A stretch of DNA of 32,268 bases, from the NCBI GenBank assembly GCA_020426515.1, contig JAGQPW010000060.1, positions 1 through 32,268 on the forward strand, written 5' to 3'. This stretch comes from Planctomycetaceae bacterium. Lineage in GTDB: Bacteria; Planctomycetota; Planctomycetia; Planctomycetales; Planctomycetaceae. The translations under genes and the position numbers were made by a program. Positions 16,507-25,074 of the stretch are shown here, piece by piece. Below the pieces are notes generated by a model that saw only the letters and a list, made by a program, of their open reading frames with translations, was not told where the DNA came from and did not search any database. The number at the start of each line of letters is the position of its first letter. Position 1 is the stretch's first letter.

Positions 16507-17274
16507 ATGTTGAAGACACATTGGAAGGCTGCGTTGACCGTGGCCGTGGCTGTCGCACTCTGTGCGGCTACGCACACCGCGCAGGCTGCTGGCTGGGGAT
16601 CGATTTCCGGACAGATCACCTACGACGGAAAAGCCCCGACACTGGCTCCTAAGGTCAAGAAGGGTGATCCCGCTGCCAAGGATGCCGCTGTTTGCGCCGC
16701 CCAGGATGTCCCTGATGATTCACTGGTTGTGAATGCTGAGAACAAGGGGATCGAATACGTCGTCGTGTATCTCCGCAAGGCTCCGAAGGACATTCACCCG
16801 GATCTGGCCAAGAGCAGCGAAGCGGAAGTGGTCTTGGACCAGAAGGGTTGTGTCTTCACTCCCCACGCACTCATCTGCCGGACTGACCAGTCCGTGCTCT
16901 GCAAGAACAGCGATGCCGTTGCTCACAACGTGCGCACTGCTCCGTTCTCAAACTCCGCGGAGAACTTTATCGTTGCTCCCAACGATACCACAGGCAAAGC
17001 CGTCTCCATGAAGTTGGGCGAAAGCCGTCCGGTGAAAGTCTCCTGTGATATCCACACTTACATGACCGGCTGGTGGGTTGTCGTGGATCACCCCTACGCT
17101 GCGATCACGGATGCCGATGGGAAGTTCCACATCGACAATCTGCCCGTCGGCAAGCACGACTTCATTATCTGGCACGAAAAGGCTGGATACGTTGAGAAGA
17201 AATTCACCGTGGACGTGAAAGAAGGGGACAACGCCCCGATCTCACTGAAGGTCGCTCCTGCGAAGTTTCAGTAA
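16507..17274 (+). CDS. Secreted cupredoxin-like protein with a carboxypeptidase-regulatory-like domain
   Basis: A 255-aa exported protein; AGGAG sits 8 nt before the ATG and a signal peptide ends near AHTAQAA (residue 28). A beta-sandwich with GSISGQITYDGKAP opens the mature part. The likely type-1 copper ligands are His140 (AHNVR), then Cys180, His183 and Met186 in SCDIHTYM, the C-x2-H-x2-M spacing of amicyanin. The C-terminal part (about 195-250), AITDADGKFHIDNLPVGKHDFIIWHE, is a carboxypeptidase-regulatory-like domain. Related proteins are annotated as methylamine-utilisation or plastocyanin-like. The role inferred is periplasmic copper binding or electron transfer. It is a single-gene unit with its own terminator. 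Confidence 0.85.
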   Translation: MLKTHWKAALTVAVAVALCAATHTAQAAGWGSISGQITYDGKAPTLAPKVKKGDPAAKDAAVCAAQDVPDDSLVVNAENKGIEYVVVYLRKAPKDIHPDLAKSSEAEVVLDQKGCVFTPHALICRTDQSVLCKNSDAVAHNVRTAPFSNSAENFIVAPNDTTGKAVSMKLGESRPVKVSCDIHTYMTGWWVVVDHPYAAITDADGKFHIDNLPVGKHDFIIWHEKAGYVEKKFTVDVKEGDNAPISLKVAPAKFQ

Positions 17275-17307
17275 TCAACGTCAGAAGACGTGATCAGTCA
17301 ATGAACG

Positions 17308-17341
17308 AAATGCCACTCCAAAGCGGGGTGGCATTTTTTTT
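17308..17341 (+). terminator. Rho-independent terminator of the cupredoxin-like gene
   Basis: AAATGCCACTCC pairs with GGGGTGGCATTT (one G-U pair) around a 5-nt loop and runs into eight T residues. It lies 34 nt after the stop codon and is textbook in form. On the other strand an A tract precedes the stem, so it may also help end the MATE transcript. Confidence 0.92.
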
Positions 17342-17357
17342 GCCTCCGCCGAGTCCG

Positions 17358-18722
17358 TCATTCAACCGTGACATGCATCCAGTGCTTCGACCAGTAGCGA
17401 TACGCGTTCAACAGGCAGCGTCCGGAAATATCAACACACATTCCAATCCACATACCGTACATGCCCATGCCCCAGTAAATGCCGAACAGGTAGCCAACGG
17501 GAATACGTATGAGGTACGTGGTCACCAATGCAATGACGAGTGGAAATCGAGTGTCTCCGGCCCCTCGCAGAGCCGAGGCGTACACGATGGCGAGCAGGAG
17601 CGGTACCTGAAATGCCCCCAGCAGAGAGAGCGCTGGGGCGCCCAGGACACGCACGGCCGGGTCTTCGTGCATCAAGGAATAGATCGGCCCTGCCTGTAAC
17701 ATGAAAACCAGCGAGGTCAGCACGCCGAACAACCCGCACTGGAGAGCCCCTTCGTGACCGGCAAGCCAGGCTCGCTGTTTGTCTTGAGCCCCCAGCGACT
17801 GCCCCACCAGCGTTGCCGCAGCGGCCCCCCACGCGACCGCAGGAAGATACGAGATGGCTTCGACGCGCACGCCGATGATGTGGGCATTGAAAGCCACGTC
17901 CCCCTGTTCGGCAATCATCCGCAGGAAGATCACGTGTCCAATCCACGTAACAACCCCCTCTCCCGCTGCGGGGCCGCCGATCGATAGGATTCGCTGTACC
18001 GTTTGGCCCTTCACTTGCCATTCACGCAGCTTCAATTGCAGGCCACTTCCTCCGACGAACAGGTACAGCAGCAGCGCCAGACCGCCAATCGTTCGAGAGC
18101 AGGCCGTTCCGGTGACGATGCCATCCACGCCCATCGGTTCCAACGGTCCCCAGCCATAGACCAGAGCCGTCGAGAGCACAATGTTCAAGACATTCACCGC
18201 CCCGAGAATCCACATGGGCGTCCGCATGTCACCGCAGCCTCTCAAGGCTGCCGAGGCCACCAGCGTCACGCTGGCAAACACCAGGCCGACAGCATCCGTC
18301 CGCAGGTAGCGAACGGCAATGGGCAGTTCGTTGGCCTGCAACCCCATGAGTCTGCAGACCATGGGGGCTGCCGGAACGATGGCCAGTAGAAACGCCAGCC
18401 CAATCAGCCACGCAAGTGCCACGGAGCGATTCAACACAACATTGGCATGTGCACGATCCCCTGCCCCCCAGGCCCGCGACGCGAGTGCCGTGGTCCCGGT
18501 TCCAACGAGCGAGAAAATCAGCGAAGCAAACCAGCCAACATACGCCGCGACTCCGACGGCAGAAACAGCTGCCCTGCTGGTGCCATCCGTCAGGTTTCCT
18601 GCGAGGTACACATCGACTGTCCCGACCAGGAAATTGAGCAACTGCTCACTCAACACCGGCAACGCCAACAAGAACATCGTCCGTCGGATCGGCTTCGTCA
18701 GCAGCGGATTCGAAGAGGACAT
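17358..18722 (-). CDS. MATE-family efflux transporter
   Basis: An inner-membrane Na+- or H+-driven multidrug/organic cation exporter of 454 aa with 12 predicted helices in two pseudo-symmetric halves. Family stretches include LALPVLSEQLLNFLVGTVDVYLAGNL near residue 17, RGCGDMRTPMWILGAVNVLNI near 165, GGPAAGEGVVTW near 247, and RGAGDTRFPLVIALVTTYLIRIPVGY near 380. ATG start at 18720-18722; no Shine-Dalgarno is evident. It converges on the cupredoxin-like gene. The substrate is unknown. Confidence 0.92.
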   Translation of the reverse strand: MSSSNPLLTKPIRRTMFLLALPVLSEQLLNFLVGTVDVYLAGNLTDGTSRAAVSAVGVAAYVGWFASLIFSLVGTGTTALASRAWGAGDRAHANVVLNRSVALAWLIGLAFLLAIVPAAPMVCRLMGLQANELPIAVRYLRTDAVGLVFASVTLVASAALRGCGDMRTPMWILGAVNVLNIVLSTALVYGWGPLEPMGVDGIVTGTACSRTIGGLALLLYLFVGGSGLQLKLREWQVKGQTVQRILSIGGPAAGEGVVTWIGHVIFLRMIAEQGDVAFNAHIIGVRVEAISYLPAVAWGAAAATLVGQSLGAQDKQRAWLAGHEGALQCGLFGVLTSLVFMLQAGPIYSLMHEDPAVRVLGAPALSLLGAFQVPLLLAIVYASALRGAGDTRFPLVIALVTTYLIRIPVGYLFGIYWGMGMYGMWIGMCVDISGRCLLNAYRYWSKHWMHVTVE

Positions 18723-18937
18723 GCCGGTGGATACTTAGGTGGAATTCAGTCGGGGAAACTGTGACAGGCTGGCCTGAGCAGTCTATCGGGACTCTTCAAG
18801 ACTCAACAGGCACGCCAAAGGTTCACACAAAACCGGTCTTGTGACATCGACCGACATGAGCATCATCCCGGCGAGGGACAGCAAGCGACCTCCTCGTACC
18901 TGTGCTGCGTGTTGGTAAGAGGTGGTCGTAACGCGGG

Positions 18938-21850
18938 CTAGCGATTTCCCGACGCCTGACGAACCGAGGGGGCTTCCACGGGTGGCAAACGAATGAGTTG
19001 CAGGTCGTCCACCTCCACGCGTCCCCGACCTCTCAGTTCAAGTGAGAGATCGAGCTGCATGTCTCGCGGGATTTCGCGAATCATACGAAACGGCTGCCAG
19101 CCGGAACTGACCTTCGTCCACTCCAGGGCGCCTGCTTCGCCACGCAATGAATCGTACATCAGAAATCCCTGCTCGGGAGCATCGAGATCGCGGGTGATCC
19201 GAATCTGCCCGCTTATGAGCACGATGTCGCCAGCAAACACCGGAACGCCGGGCGACCTGACCGCCAGCGGTGACGGAATGGGATTGGGAATCGCTCTGCC
19301 GCGGGAATTGCTGCGCTGGTCGGCATAAGGGATTTCGAATGCGAGGGCCGATTGCCCGACTATGCCAACCGGGTCGATCGACAGGCGTCCGACCGTTGCT
19401 CCAGCCATCGGCACCGGGGCCGTCGTTTGCCAATTCGCCCTGACAAACTCTCCCTGATCTTCGAAGCTCCCCGAAGGCAGCAGGTTTTGACTGAACTGAG
19501 ATCTCCGTCCAATTTCAGCCAGCAGCAACCAGTGAGCAGGCAGGCTTTGGAAGCAACAGGTGTACGGTGATGCCTGCGGTCCCGAGAGTGCCGCCACGGC
19601 GTGATCCCAATGCTTTCGCTGGAGGACTCGCAAGTATTGCAATGCCCTCAGGCAATCCTGGCGAGCAATGTCGTAGTCCTCTCGCTCCAGTTCGATCCGG
19701 GCTCGCTCCAGCAGGGCTCGACTGCTCTGCAGCAATCGATTGGCGTCCGAAACCTTGGGGGAATCCAGCTGTTCCAGTTCCTCGTGAACGCGTGCTGTCC
19801 TTTCCAGCTTGGCCTCCGCGAGCAACAACCAAGAGCGAGCCGCCTCTGCGCGATACAGACGAGACTTGGTCTTCAGTTCGTCCAGAGCACGCTGACTGTG
19901 CGTGACAATAATCGCCGAATGGAGATCCAATTCCTTCAAGTGAACCTCTGTCCCTCCCGCGATACGCCGCAAGGCCAGTTGAGTTCCAATGCCGGTCGTT
20001 GTCACCTCCCAGGCCTGCGTGGCGTCCCCTTTGAACAGCAGCCGAACATCTTTGGCAATGCGGGAGCCGGGAACAAATTGCGCATGCTCTTCCAGCCACA
20101 CCGGGAGGATTAACACGCCGACATCGCTGTGAAGCACGTAGGCCTTCAGTTCGGTGATCTCGGCGGTGGGATTCTTCAGCTCGCCGGAGGGCAAGATCTT
20201 GGGATCCCAGCGGCTGGCAAACGGATTGTTGCCCCCCAGTGTTCCTCCCTGAGTTGATGCAACCTCCCCACCAATCTGGATCGAGACCTCATCAACGACA
20301 CGACCACTGGCAAGAAATGGTTCCAGCAGCCGTGCCTGCATGCACACCAGCCGGATTGCATGCTCACGTTCGACCATGCCCGGCAAGTCACTGTCGAGAG
20401 AGTACTGTTTCCAGAATCCCAGTCCGCGGTACCCCGCGGCAATCGCGGCCGAAGACTGCATGAGAATCTGCTCCGGTTCCAGTGCCGGAAACGGACGAGA
20501 CCCTGGCTGGCTGTCCACGATATCGGGAAGCGGTTCGGTCGCCACGAATGTAAACGTGGCCTTCCCCGGCAACGCGAGGGCGCGGTGTCGCTGGGCCCGT
20601 TGCATGGCGGTCAGCGGTGCCAGTGCTGTTTGCATGGGAATGCGTGAACTCCCCAGAAACGTCAACTTCCGGTGGAATGCCCGCTGATCCTGCAAGACCT
20701 CCCCCATGAGCGGCCGCCGGTACACGTGGTCCGCGCTTTGAATCTGATCGGCCCATTCTTCAACGAAAGCCAGCTCTCGCGAGGGAATTTGTGTCCCCAG
20801 CATCCAGGCCCAGATGGGCGTGGTCGCCGGAGAGAATCCCGGTAGCGATGCAGACTTCAACGAAGCCTCATCGCGAGACGGGTGCGGCGGAACGGCGATT
20901 GCCCCCAGGTGATTCGCCGTCAGTTCCCCCAGCAGTTTCGTGTCGGAGTAGTCCGGAACCCACAGCATATTGACGCCCAGTGAGGCGATTCGCGGGATAT
21001 CTTCTCGCTGATGAATTGTGAACAGCGGGAAGAAGGGACTTCCCTCTTTGAAAATCCGGTCCCCGATCTCCAGCCGTACGGGAGCAAATTCGGGCGTCTC
21101 CGTTGCTGCCGGAGTGACGCCAGCAACCTTTTCGCGGGCCGCTACGATTGGCCCCAGTTCCATGTCGTCAATGAGTATTGCTGCTGGCTGCGCAGGGACA
21201 TCAAAGTACAGCACGGCATCCGTCACAATGAGATCGCGGCTGTCAATCTGAACCGGACGCACACCATCGGACAATTCTTCGCGGGCACGAATGAGCCGAC
21301 GCTGCAAGATTTCCTCCGTTGGGCGACATGTCAGCTGCTGCCATTCTTTGGGGGTCGTATAGCGTTCCCCCGCAATATCGAGAACGAGAGGCTCTCGCGT
21401 TCTGGGGTCGATCTGGTGCGGAAACAGGACCCGCAACGCCAGTCGCAAGTTTGGACAGTTGCTCCGGACCCATAAGGACAGTGTCAACTCGTCAAAGACG
21501 CGAGCCCTGGGCAGAGGATGGGACACCTGGCAGTCGGCGAGCGTTTGAGGAGGATGAAACTCCAACTGCTCACAAAACTGGCCGCCGTGAGGATCGATTC
21601 CCGCCCGAAACTGCAAAGTCATCGCAGCTTTGGTTGTTGCGTCAATCACCTTCCAGGATGGCTGCTCAGCTTCGAATTCATGGCGTAAACGCTGAGGTTC
21701 TCCCCCCACAGAGAGCCCGCTGCCCATGACCCAGATGCACGATACGACCGCCCCGATGATGCCATATGGCAACGGGCCGAAAAACCTCCCCAGCCACGCC
21801 AGGCCAGACAGTCGATACAGCAGGGCACTAAAACCAGGTGAACTGAGCAC
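18938..21850 (-). CDS. Large exported or membrane-anchored protein of unknown function, possible GH-like barrel
   Basis: A 970-aa protein; no family is recognised with confidence. An N-terminal hydrophobic segment (about residues 22-48, PYGIIGAVVSCIWVMGSGL) is a signal or anchor. After it come a jelly-roll-like domain (FEAEQPSWKVIDATT, near 55-240), then FFPLFTIHQREDIPRIASLGVNMLWVPDYS (near 275), which reads like the first strands of a glycosidase TIM barrel. An alpha-helical region near 690-770 has repeated LERA/LEREDY patterns, and a final beta-rich domain starts at LLPSGSFEDQGEF (near 830), resembling a carbohydrate-binding fold. The start is GTG at 21848-21850, with GAGGA 13 nt upstream. 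It is probably monocistronic. The barrel assignment is an inference, and catalytic acids are not identified. Confidence 0.65.
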   Translation of the reverse strand: MLSSPGFSALLYRLSGLAWLGRFFGPLPYGIIGAVVSCIWVMGSGLSVGGEPQRLRHEFEAEQPSWKVIDATTKAAMTLQFRAGIDPHGGQFCEQLEFHPPQTLADCQVSHPLPRARVFDELTLSLWVRSNCPNLRLALRVLFPHQIDPRTREPLVLDIAGERYTTPKEWQQLTCRPTEEILQRRLIRAREELSDGVRPVQIDSRDLIVTDAVLYFDVPAQPAAILIDDMELGPIVAAREKVAGVTPAATETPEFAPVRLEIGDRIFKEGSPFFPLFTIHQREDIPRIASLGVNMLWVPDYSDTKLLGELTANHLGAIAVPPHPSRDEASLKSASLPGFSPATTPIWAWMLGTQIPSRELAFVEEWADQIQSADHVYRRPLMGEVLQDQRAFHRKLTFLGSSRIPMQTALAPLTAMQRAQRHRALALPGKATFTFVATEPLPDIVDSQPGSRPFPALEPEQILMQSSAAIAAGYRGLGFWKQYSLDSDLPGMVEREHAIRLVCMQARLLEPFLASGRVVDEVSIQIGGEVASTQGGTLGGNNPFASRWDPKILPSGELKNPTAEITELKAYVLHSDVGVLILPVWLEEHAQFVPGSRIAKDVRLLFKGDATQAWEVTTTGIGTQLALRRIAGGTEVHLKELDLHSAIIVTHSQRALDELKTKSRLYRAEAARSWLLLAEAKLERTARVHEELEQLDSPKVSDANRLLQSSRALLERARIELEREDYDIARQDCLRALQYLRVLQRKHWDHAVAALSGPQASPYTCCFQSLPAHWLLLAEIGRRSQFSQNLLPSGSFEDQGEFVRANWQTTAPVPMAGATVGRLSIDPVGIVGQSALAFEIPYADQRSNSRGRAIPNPIPSPLAVRSPGVPVFAGDIVLISGQIRITRDLDAPEQGFLMYDSLRGEAGALEWTKVSSGWQPFRMIREIPRDMQLDLSLELRGRGRVEVDDLQLIRLPPVEAPSVRQASGNR

Positions 21851-21933
21851 GAGGCAATCTTTTCCTCAAGAGGCTTGCATTGAGTCGATGCGATTTGGCA
21901 ACATGGTTCGGTAACGCTGTTCCGACTGTCCGG

Positions 21934-22278
21934 ATGAATGCCCCGCCAGCCCCGCACCCCTGCCTATCCATGCGACCATCAACGCGATTTCCCGACGCAC
22001 CAGGCGAAGACCTTCCTCGCGAACTGGTGGAACTTGGTCGGCGAATTGCGGCACTCCCTCAGTCCCACGCAAAGGAGCTGGGTGAGTCCTACACGCAGGT
22101 TGTGGATTGCGTAAAACGGCGACGACGAATTTTGACACTGGTTCAAGAAGCCCTTTCTCAGTTGCGGCTCGATATCAAGTACCTGATGTTTGATCTGGAA
22201 GTCACCCGCGAAGAACGCAACGAATTGCGTTCTCAGCTGGACGAGAACCAGCGAGACGATTTCGGCAATTCATGGTGA
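21934..22278 (+). CDS. Small coiled-coil-like conserved hypothetical protein
   Basis: A 114-aa soluble protein, family not named. The strong part is LPRELVELGRRIAALP, then KRRRRILTLVQEALSQLRLDIKYLMFDLEVTREERNELRSQLDE (broken here by its own helix periodicity), a long amphipathic helix following a short N-terminal helix. I recall similar planctomycete proteins but cannot verify this. ATG 21934 is chosen; ATG 21970 is equally possible and would remove a proline-rich leader. Its 3' end overlaps the convergent DUF1573 gene by 9 nt. It diverges from the 970-aa gene. Confidence 0.6.
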   Translation: MNAPPAPHPCLSMRPSTRFPDAPGEDLPRELVELGRRIAALPQSHAKELGESYTQVVDCVKRRRRILTLVQEALSQLRLDIKYLMFDLEVTREERNELRSQLDENQRDDFGNSW

Positions 22279-23088
22279 TTCCCGTTTGGGCGACGGATTC
22301 GGATCGGAGTCTTCCACGGGACGTCCCTGCACCATCAGGGCGACCTTGATCGTCGGGTATTCGGAGTCGTTGGTCGTCAGGTTCAGGAAGGCGATCTGGC
22401 GTTCCGGAGGAAACTCGGCCGCTACGTCAACGCGGATTGGTGTCTGCCAGTAACCCGCATCATCCCGAACTCGCGGCTCCACTGTCGCGGTCACTCCCTT
22501 GATCGGGGTCGAAAGTTCCACTGATTGAATTTGCAGGTCGTGGCCCCGGGCATCGGTCACCAGCACCCGTCGGGAGTCGGGCGTTCCAGACAGTTGGTAG
22601 AACAGCAGCTGGGCAGGCTCGACCAGCACCTTTCGCTCCGGCACCACAAGTCGGAATTGAACCTCCTCTGACTGAGGTGCGCCATCGTTGTAATTCACTG
22701 TGACCGAATAACGATGAGGACCAGGTTCTTCGGTCGCCGTACGCACGCCCACGTAAAACCGCCCCTGCTCTCCGGGCTTGAATTCCCGCTGATCGTCATA
22801 CAAACGAGGCCGCAGGCAGCCGCAACTCGGCTTCAGTTCTTCAATCCGCAGCGGTCGATCGCCAGAGTTGACGAAGTCAAAGTGAACGTCAAACGTCCCT
22901 ACGGGAGGCACGGTGCGGACGTTGAGGCCATACTGCGCAAAAGTCAGACTCCGCTGTGTTGCTGGTTCGACGGGACGTGGCTGCGGTGTGCGTTCCGTCC
23001 CCCACACAGCCAACAGGCCTGGCCCCAAGGCCAAAACCAGCGTTAGCCAGATGGTCCGCCCTCGTCCGGGCTTCGTCCACGCGTCCAT
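22270..23088 (-). CDS. DUF1573 domain protein, exported
   Basis: A 272-aa protein with an N-terminal hydrophobic segment (IWLTLVLALGPGLLAVWG, near residues 13-30) that targets it to the membrane or periplasm. The DUF1573 signature is clear: FDFVNSGDRPLRIEELKPSCGC near 80, then PGEQGRFYVGV, an Ig/ASPM-like beta fold. A second beta-rich region (ERKVLVEPAQLLF onward) follows. The ATG at 23086-23088 has AGGAAG 8 nt upstream and is preferred over the ATG 11 codons earlier at 23121. Such proteins are numerous in planctomycetes and Bacteroidetes and have no assigned function. Confidence 0.87.
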   Translation of the reverse strand: MDAWTKPGRGRTIWLTLVLALGPGLLAVWGTERTPQPRPVEPATQRSLTFAQYGLNVRTVPPVGTFDVHFDFVNSGDRPLRIEELKPSCGCLRPRLYDDQREFKPGEQGRFYVGVRTATEEPGPHRYSVTVNYNDGAPQSEEVQFRLVVPERKVLVEPAQLLFYQLSGTPDSRRVLVTDARGHDLQIQSVELSTPIKGVTATVEPRVRDDAGYWQTPIRVDVAAEFPPERQIAFLNLTTNDSEYPTIKVALMVQGRPVEDSDPNPSPKRESP

Positions 23089-23377
23089 GCGAAGTCTTCC
23101 TGCAATCAGTTCCCTGCCCATTCAAGAATGAGCCACATTCGGGAATCTACCAGACGAGCCCGAATCGTCACAAGAGGCAATTGGCCATGGAGATACCGTC
23201 TCGGATTTCGACTCCCCACCCTTCTCGTCTCCTGTCGCCTTAACCACCGCTCCCCCTCCTCCGCACCGACGCTCAACTTGATCGAACCTGCACGCGTGAA
23301 TGCCATCGTTCAACATCTCCCCCACGCCCAAATGTGATCGAGATGCCCACAATTCCCCACGAGCAACCAACTGGAAG
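23089..23377. other. Intergenic region, no gene recognised
   Basis: This ~290-nt stretch separates the minus-strand DUF1573 gene from the tRNA promoter. The open frames in it are short, on both strands, and have no coding character. It presumably holds the DUF1573 promoter, but no convincing hexamers are visible. Confidence 0.5.
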
Positions 23378-23405
23378 TTGACAATCCCTCCACGCCTGCC
23401 AGAAT
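23378..23405 (+). promoter_or_regulatory. Promoter of tRNA-Ser
   Basis: TTGACA, a perfect -35, sits at 23378-23383. It is followed after 16 nt by CAGAAT (23400-23405), a 4/6 match to the -10. The predicted start lies about 15-18 nt upstream of the mature tRNA. Confidence 0.6.
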
Positions 23406-23428
23406 GCCCTCGCCCGCACTGCGCGTCC

Positions 23429-23513
23429 GGAGAGGTGGCAGAGTGGCCGATTGCACCGGTCTTGAAAACCGGCGTACCGCAAGGTACCGGGAGTTCGAAT
23501 CTCCCCCTCTCCG
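23429..23513 (+). tRNA. tRNA-Ser (anticodon UGA)
   Basis: An 85-nt tRNA. The acceptor arms GGAGAGG (23429-23435) and CCTCTCC (23506-23512) pair fully, and the discriminator is G23513. The anticodon stem CCGGT/ACCGG encloses loop CTTGAAA, with anticodon TGA at 23463-23465. A long variable arm (GTACCGCAAGGTAC) marks class II, and GTTCGAATC is the T-loop. CCA is not encoded. The gene appears intact; its 3' end is abutted by a degenerate integrase, making it the likely attachment site of a former element. Confidence 0.97.
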
Positions 23514-23514
23514 C

Positions 23515-24324
23515 TTATGATTGCAAAGGCCCGGAACATGGTTTTTTCCGTGTTTTCCGGGCTTTTTTCTGTTCCGAGCCAACCTCAAAAGGGATGGTTG
23601 CCGGTTCGTCGCTCATTGCACCGGGATGCACCGAATTGCATGGTTTTGTCCCGGTTTTGGGTAAGCTGGTGGGTAAGACATTTTCCCCCTCTGTCCCGGT
23701 CGCTCTCAATTGCTGGCTCTCTGGAGTCGCCTCATCAAAGATTGATGGAAGGGTGGGGAGAGCATTCAGGGCTAGGGCCTCGTCTGCCAGCGTCAATTCT
23801 ACGGTCGAATGCCGGGCGAGCCGTTGGGCGAGCTTGGGATGCACTCCCCCTCTGGTAATCAGGCTGATGAAGGAATGCCGCAAGCAATGGAAGTCTGCAA
23901 ACAGGCCGGCAGAGTCCACGTAGGGAATCCCAGTGGCCTCTAGGTCGGCTTTCAGCATCTTGGCGGTGTGTTGCGTCAGCTTGGGCCACAGCGGTGATTC
24001 TGAGCCAATCTGTGCGGTCTCGATCCATTCCCTCAGTTCTTTCGCGAGTTCGGGACGTATCACCTGAACAGTCGGTTTCCGGTTCTTCACATCGTCTGGA
24101 GCCAGGACCAGCGCGGGAGGATCAATCTGCAATTCCAGACAGGCCGGGGTCAATGCCCCCAATTCCCTTCTGCGCAAGCCGGGTCCAGAGGCGAGCATGC
24201 CGCCGGGATTCTTGGCTCGTGTGGCTGCATGCCAGAGGGTCAACAGGTGGTGCCGATGGTCTGGAGATGCTTCTCCGGTCACATCGCCACAAGAAGAGGT
24301 CGATGAGCCACCCGAGACACCCAC
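23515..24324 (-). pseudogene. Degenerate tyrosine recombinase (integrase) C-terminal fragment
   Basis: The open frame is 269 codons, but only the catalytic half of a planctomycete-type integrase is present. GLRRRELGALTP carries the first catalytic Arg, FHCLRHSFISLITRGGVHP the HxxRH box, and LARHSTVELT the following His. Relatives continue with a segment containing the nucleophilic Tyr; here the text jumps straight to LADEALALNALPTLP and no Tyr occurs in the rest of the protein. The SAM-like N-terminal domain is also absent: upstream of ~24275 the frame reads into a prepilin peptidase remnant in another frame. The C-terminal tail overlaps the tRNA terminator and stops 2 nt from the tRNA. It is almost certainly inactive. 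Confidence 0.8.
23529..23568 (+). terminator. Terminator of tRNA-Ser
   Basis: GCCCGGAA (23529-23536) pairs with TTCCGGGC (23555-23562). An inner CATGG/CCGTG stem extends it around a T6 loop, and TTTTTT follows. It lies 15 nt after the tRNA and is also read, on the other strand, as the 3' end of the integrase remnant. Confidence 0.85.
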
Positions 24325-25071
24325 CGAACGCTGCGCTCATTGCTGCTCCCGTGAGCACATTCGCCATCGAGGGAGATGCCGAGTCAACGCTTATCGGCCA
24401 CGCGGACACCAGTTGCAACTGCGGCCAGATGGCCAGTGGGATCAGGAACAGGAAGAACGTGGTGGCAATCGATCTCCACGGAACTTGGTGTCCGTCGTAG
24501 CGAATGAGTGCCCAGGTCAACAGCGAGAGCAACAACAGGCAATGGAACAGATAGAGGCCGACGAGGTCCCATTTGATGTAAAAGATAACCCACACCACCC
24601 CGGCGTGGCTGTTAGGGGGGGGCGCACGGGGAGATTGGCACCGCCGGAAATCAATTCCAGGAAATAGAGCAGCATGAAGATCCCACCCGCCACTCCTTCC
24701 ACGAGGGGATACCGGGCCGCGATGGGCAATCGGCAATTCCGGCAGGCCCCTTTGAGGAGCAGCCATCCCAAGATGGGGATATTGTCGCGGCCGTCAATGG
24801 GTGTGGCGCATTCGGGACAGGCCGAACGCTGGTGAACCAAGGAGATGACGCGCGGTACACGGTAGACCACCACATTGAGATAGCTTCCAATCGTTGCCCC
24901 GAGCACAATGAAGCAGGCGGAAACCACAACTTCCGTCGTACGCACCTGAATGCTTTCCGCAACCGTCATTTCCTCCTGCAAACGCGCCCGATAGTCCGGT
25001 TGTCGAAACTGTTCAAGAATTGCATCGATGCCGGGAATGGCGATCAAGTAAATCCCCAGTAGTACAGCCAA
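24278..25071 (-). pseudogene. Prepilin peptidase (A24 family) remnant, frameshifted and 3'-truncated
   Basis: The enzyme would cleave and N-methylate type IV prepilins or pseudopilins at the inner membrane. The first frame (from TTG 25071) has GATIGSYLNVVVYRVPR, then CPEC...CRNC, the zinc cysteines, with DNIPILGWLLLKG between them. After NLPVRPP it leaves the frame at a run of eight C (plus-strand G tract 24615-24622). The next frame, PNSHAGVVWVIFYIKWDLVGLYLFH, continues the protein through WALIRYDGHQVPWRS. The text ends at FLWRCD, about 24280, where integrase sequence starts; the GxGD active-site half is missing. TTG follows the upstream gene's stop by 3 nt, so the two were an operon. Both the frameshift and the truncation argue that it is non-functional. 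Confidence 0.8.
24615..24622. repeat. G8/C8 homopolymer at the prepilin peptidase frame break
   Basis: Eight G on the plus strand (eight C in the gene). Nine or six C would restore the downstream frame. It could be a one-base loss, a phase-variable tract or a sequencing error. Confidence 0.8.
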
Positions 25072-25074
25072 TCC

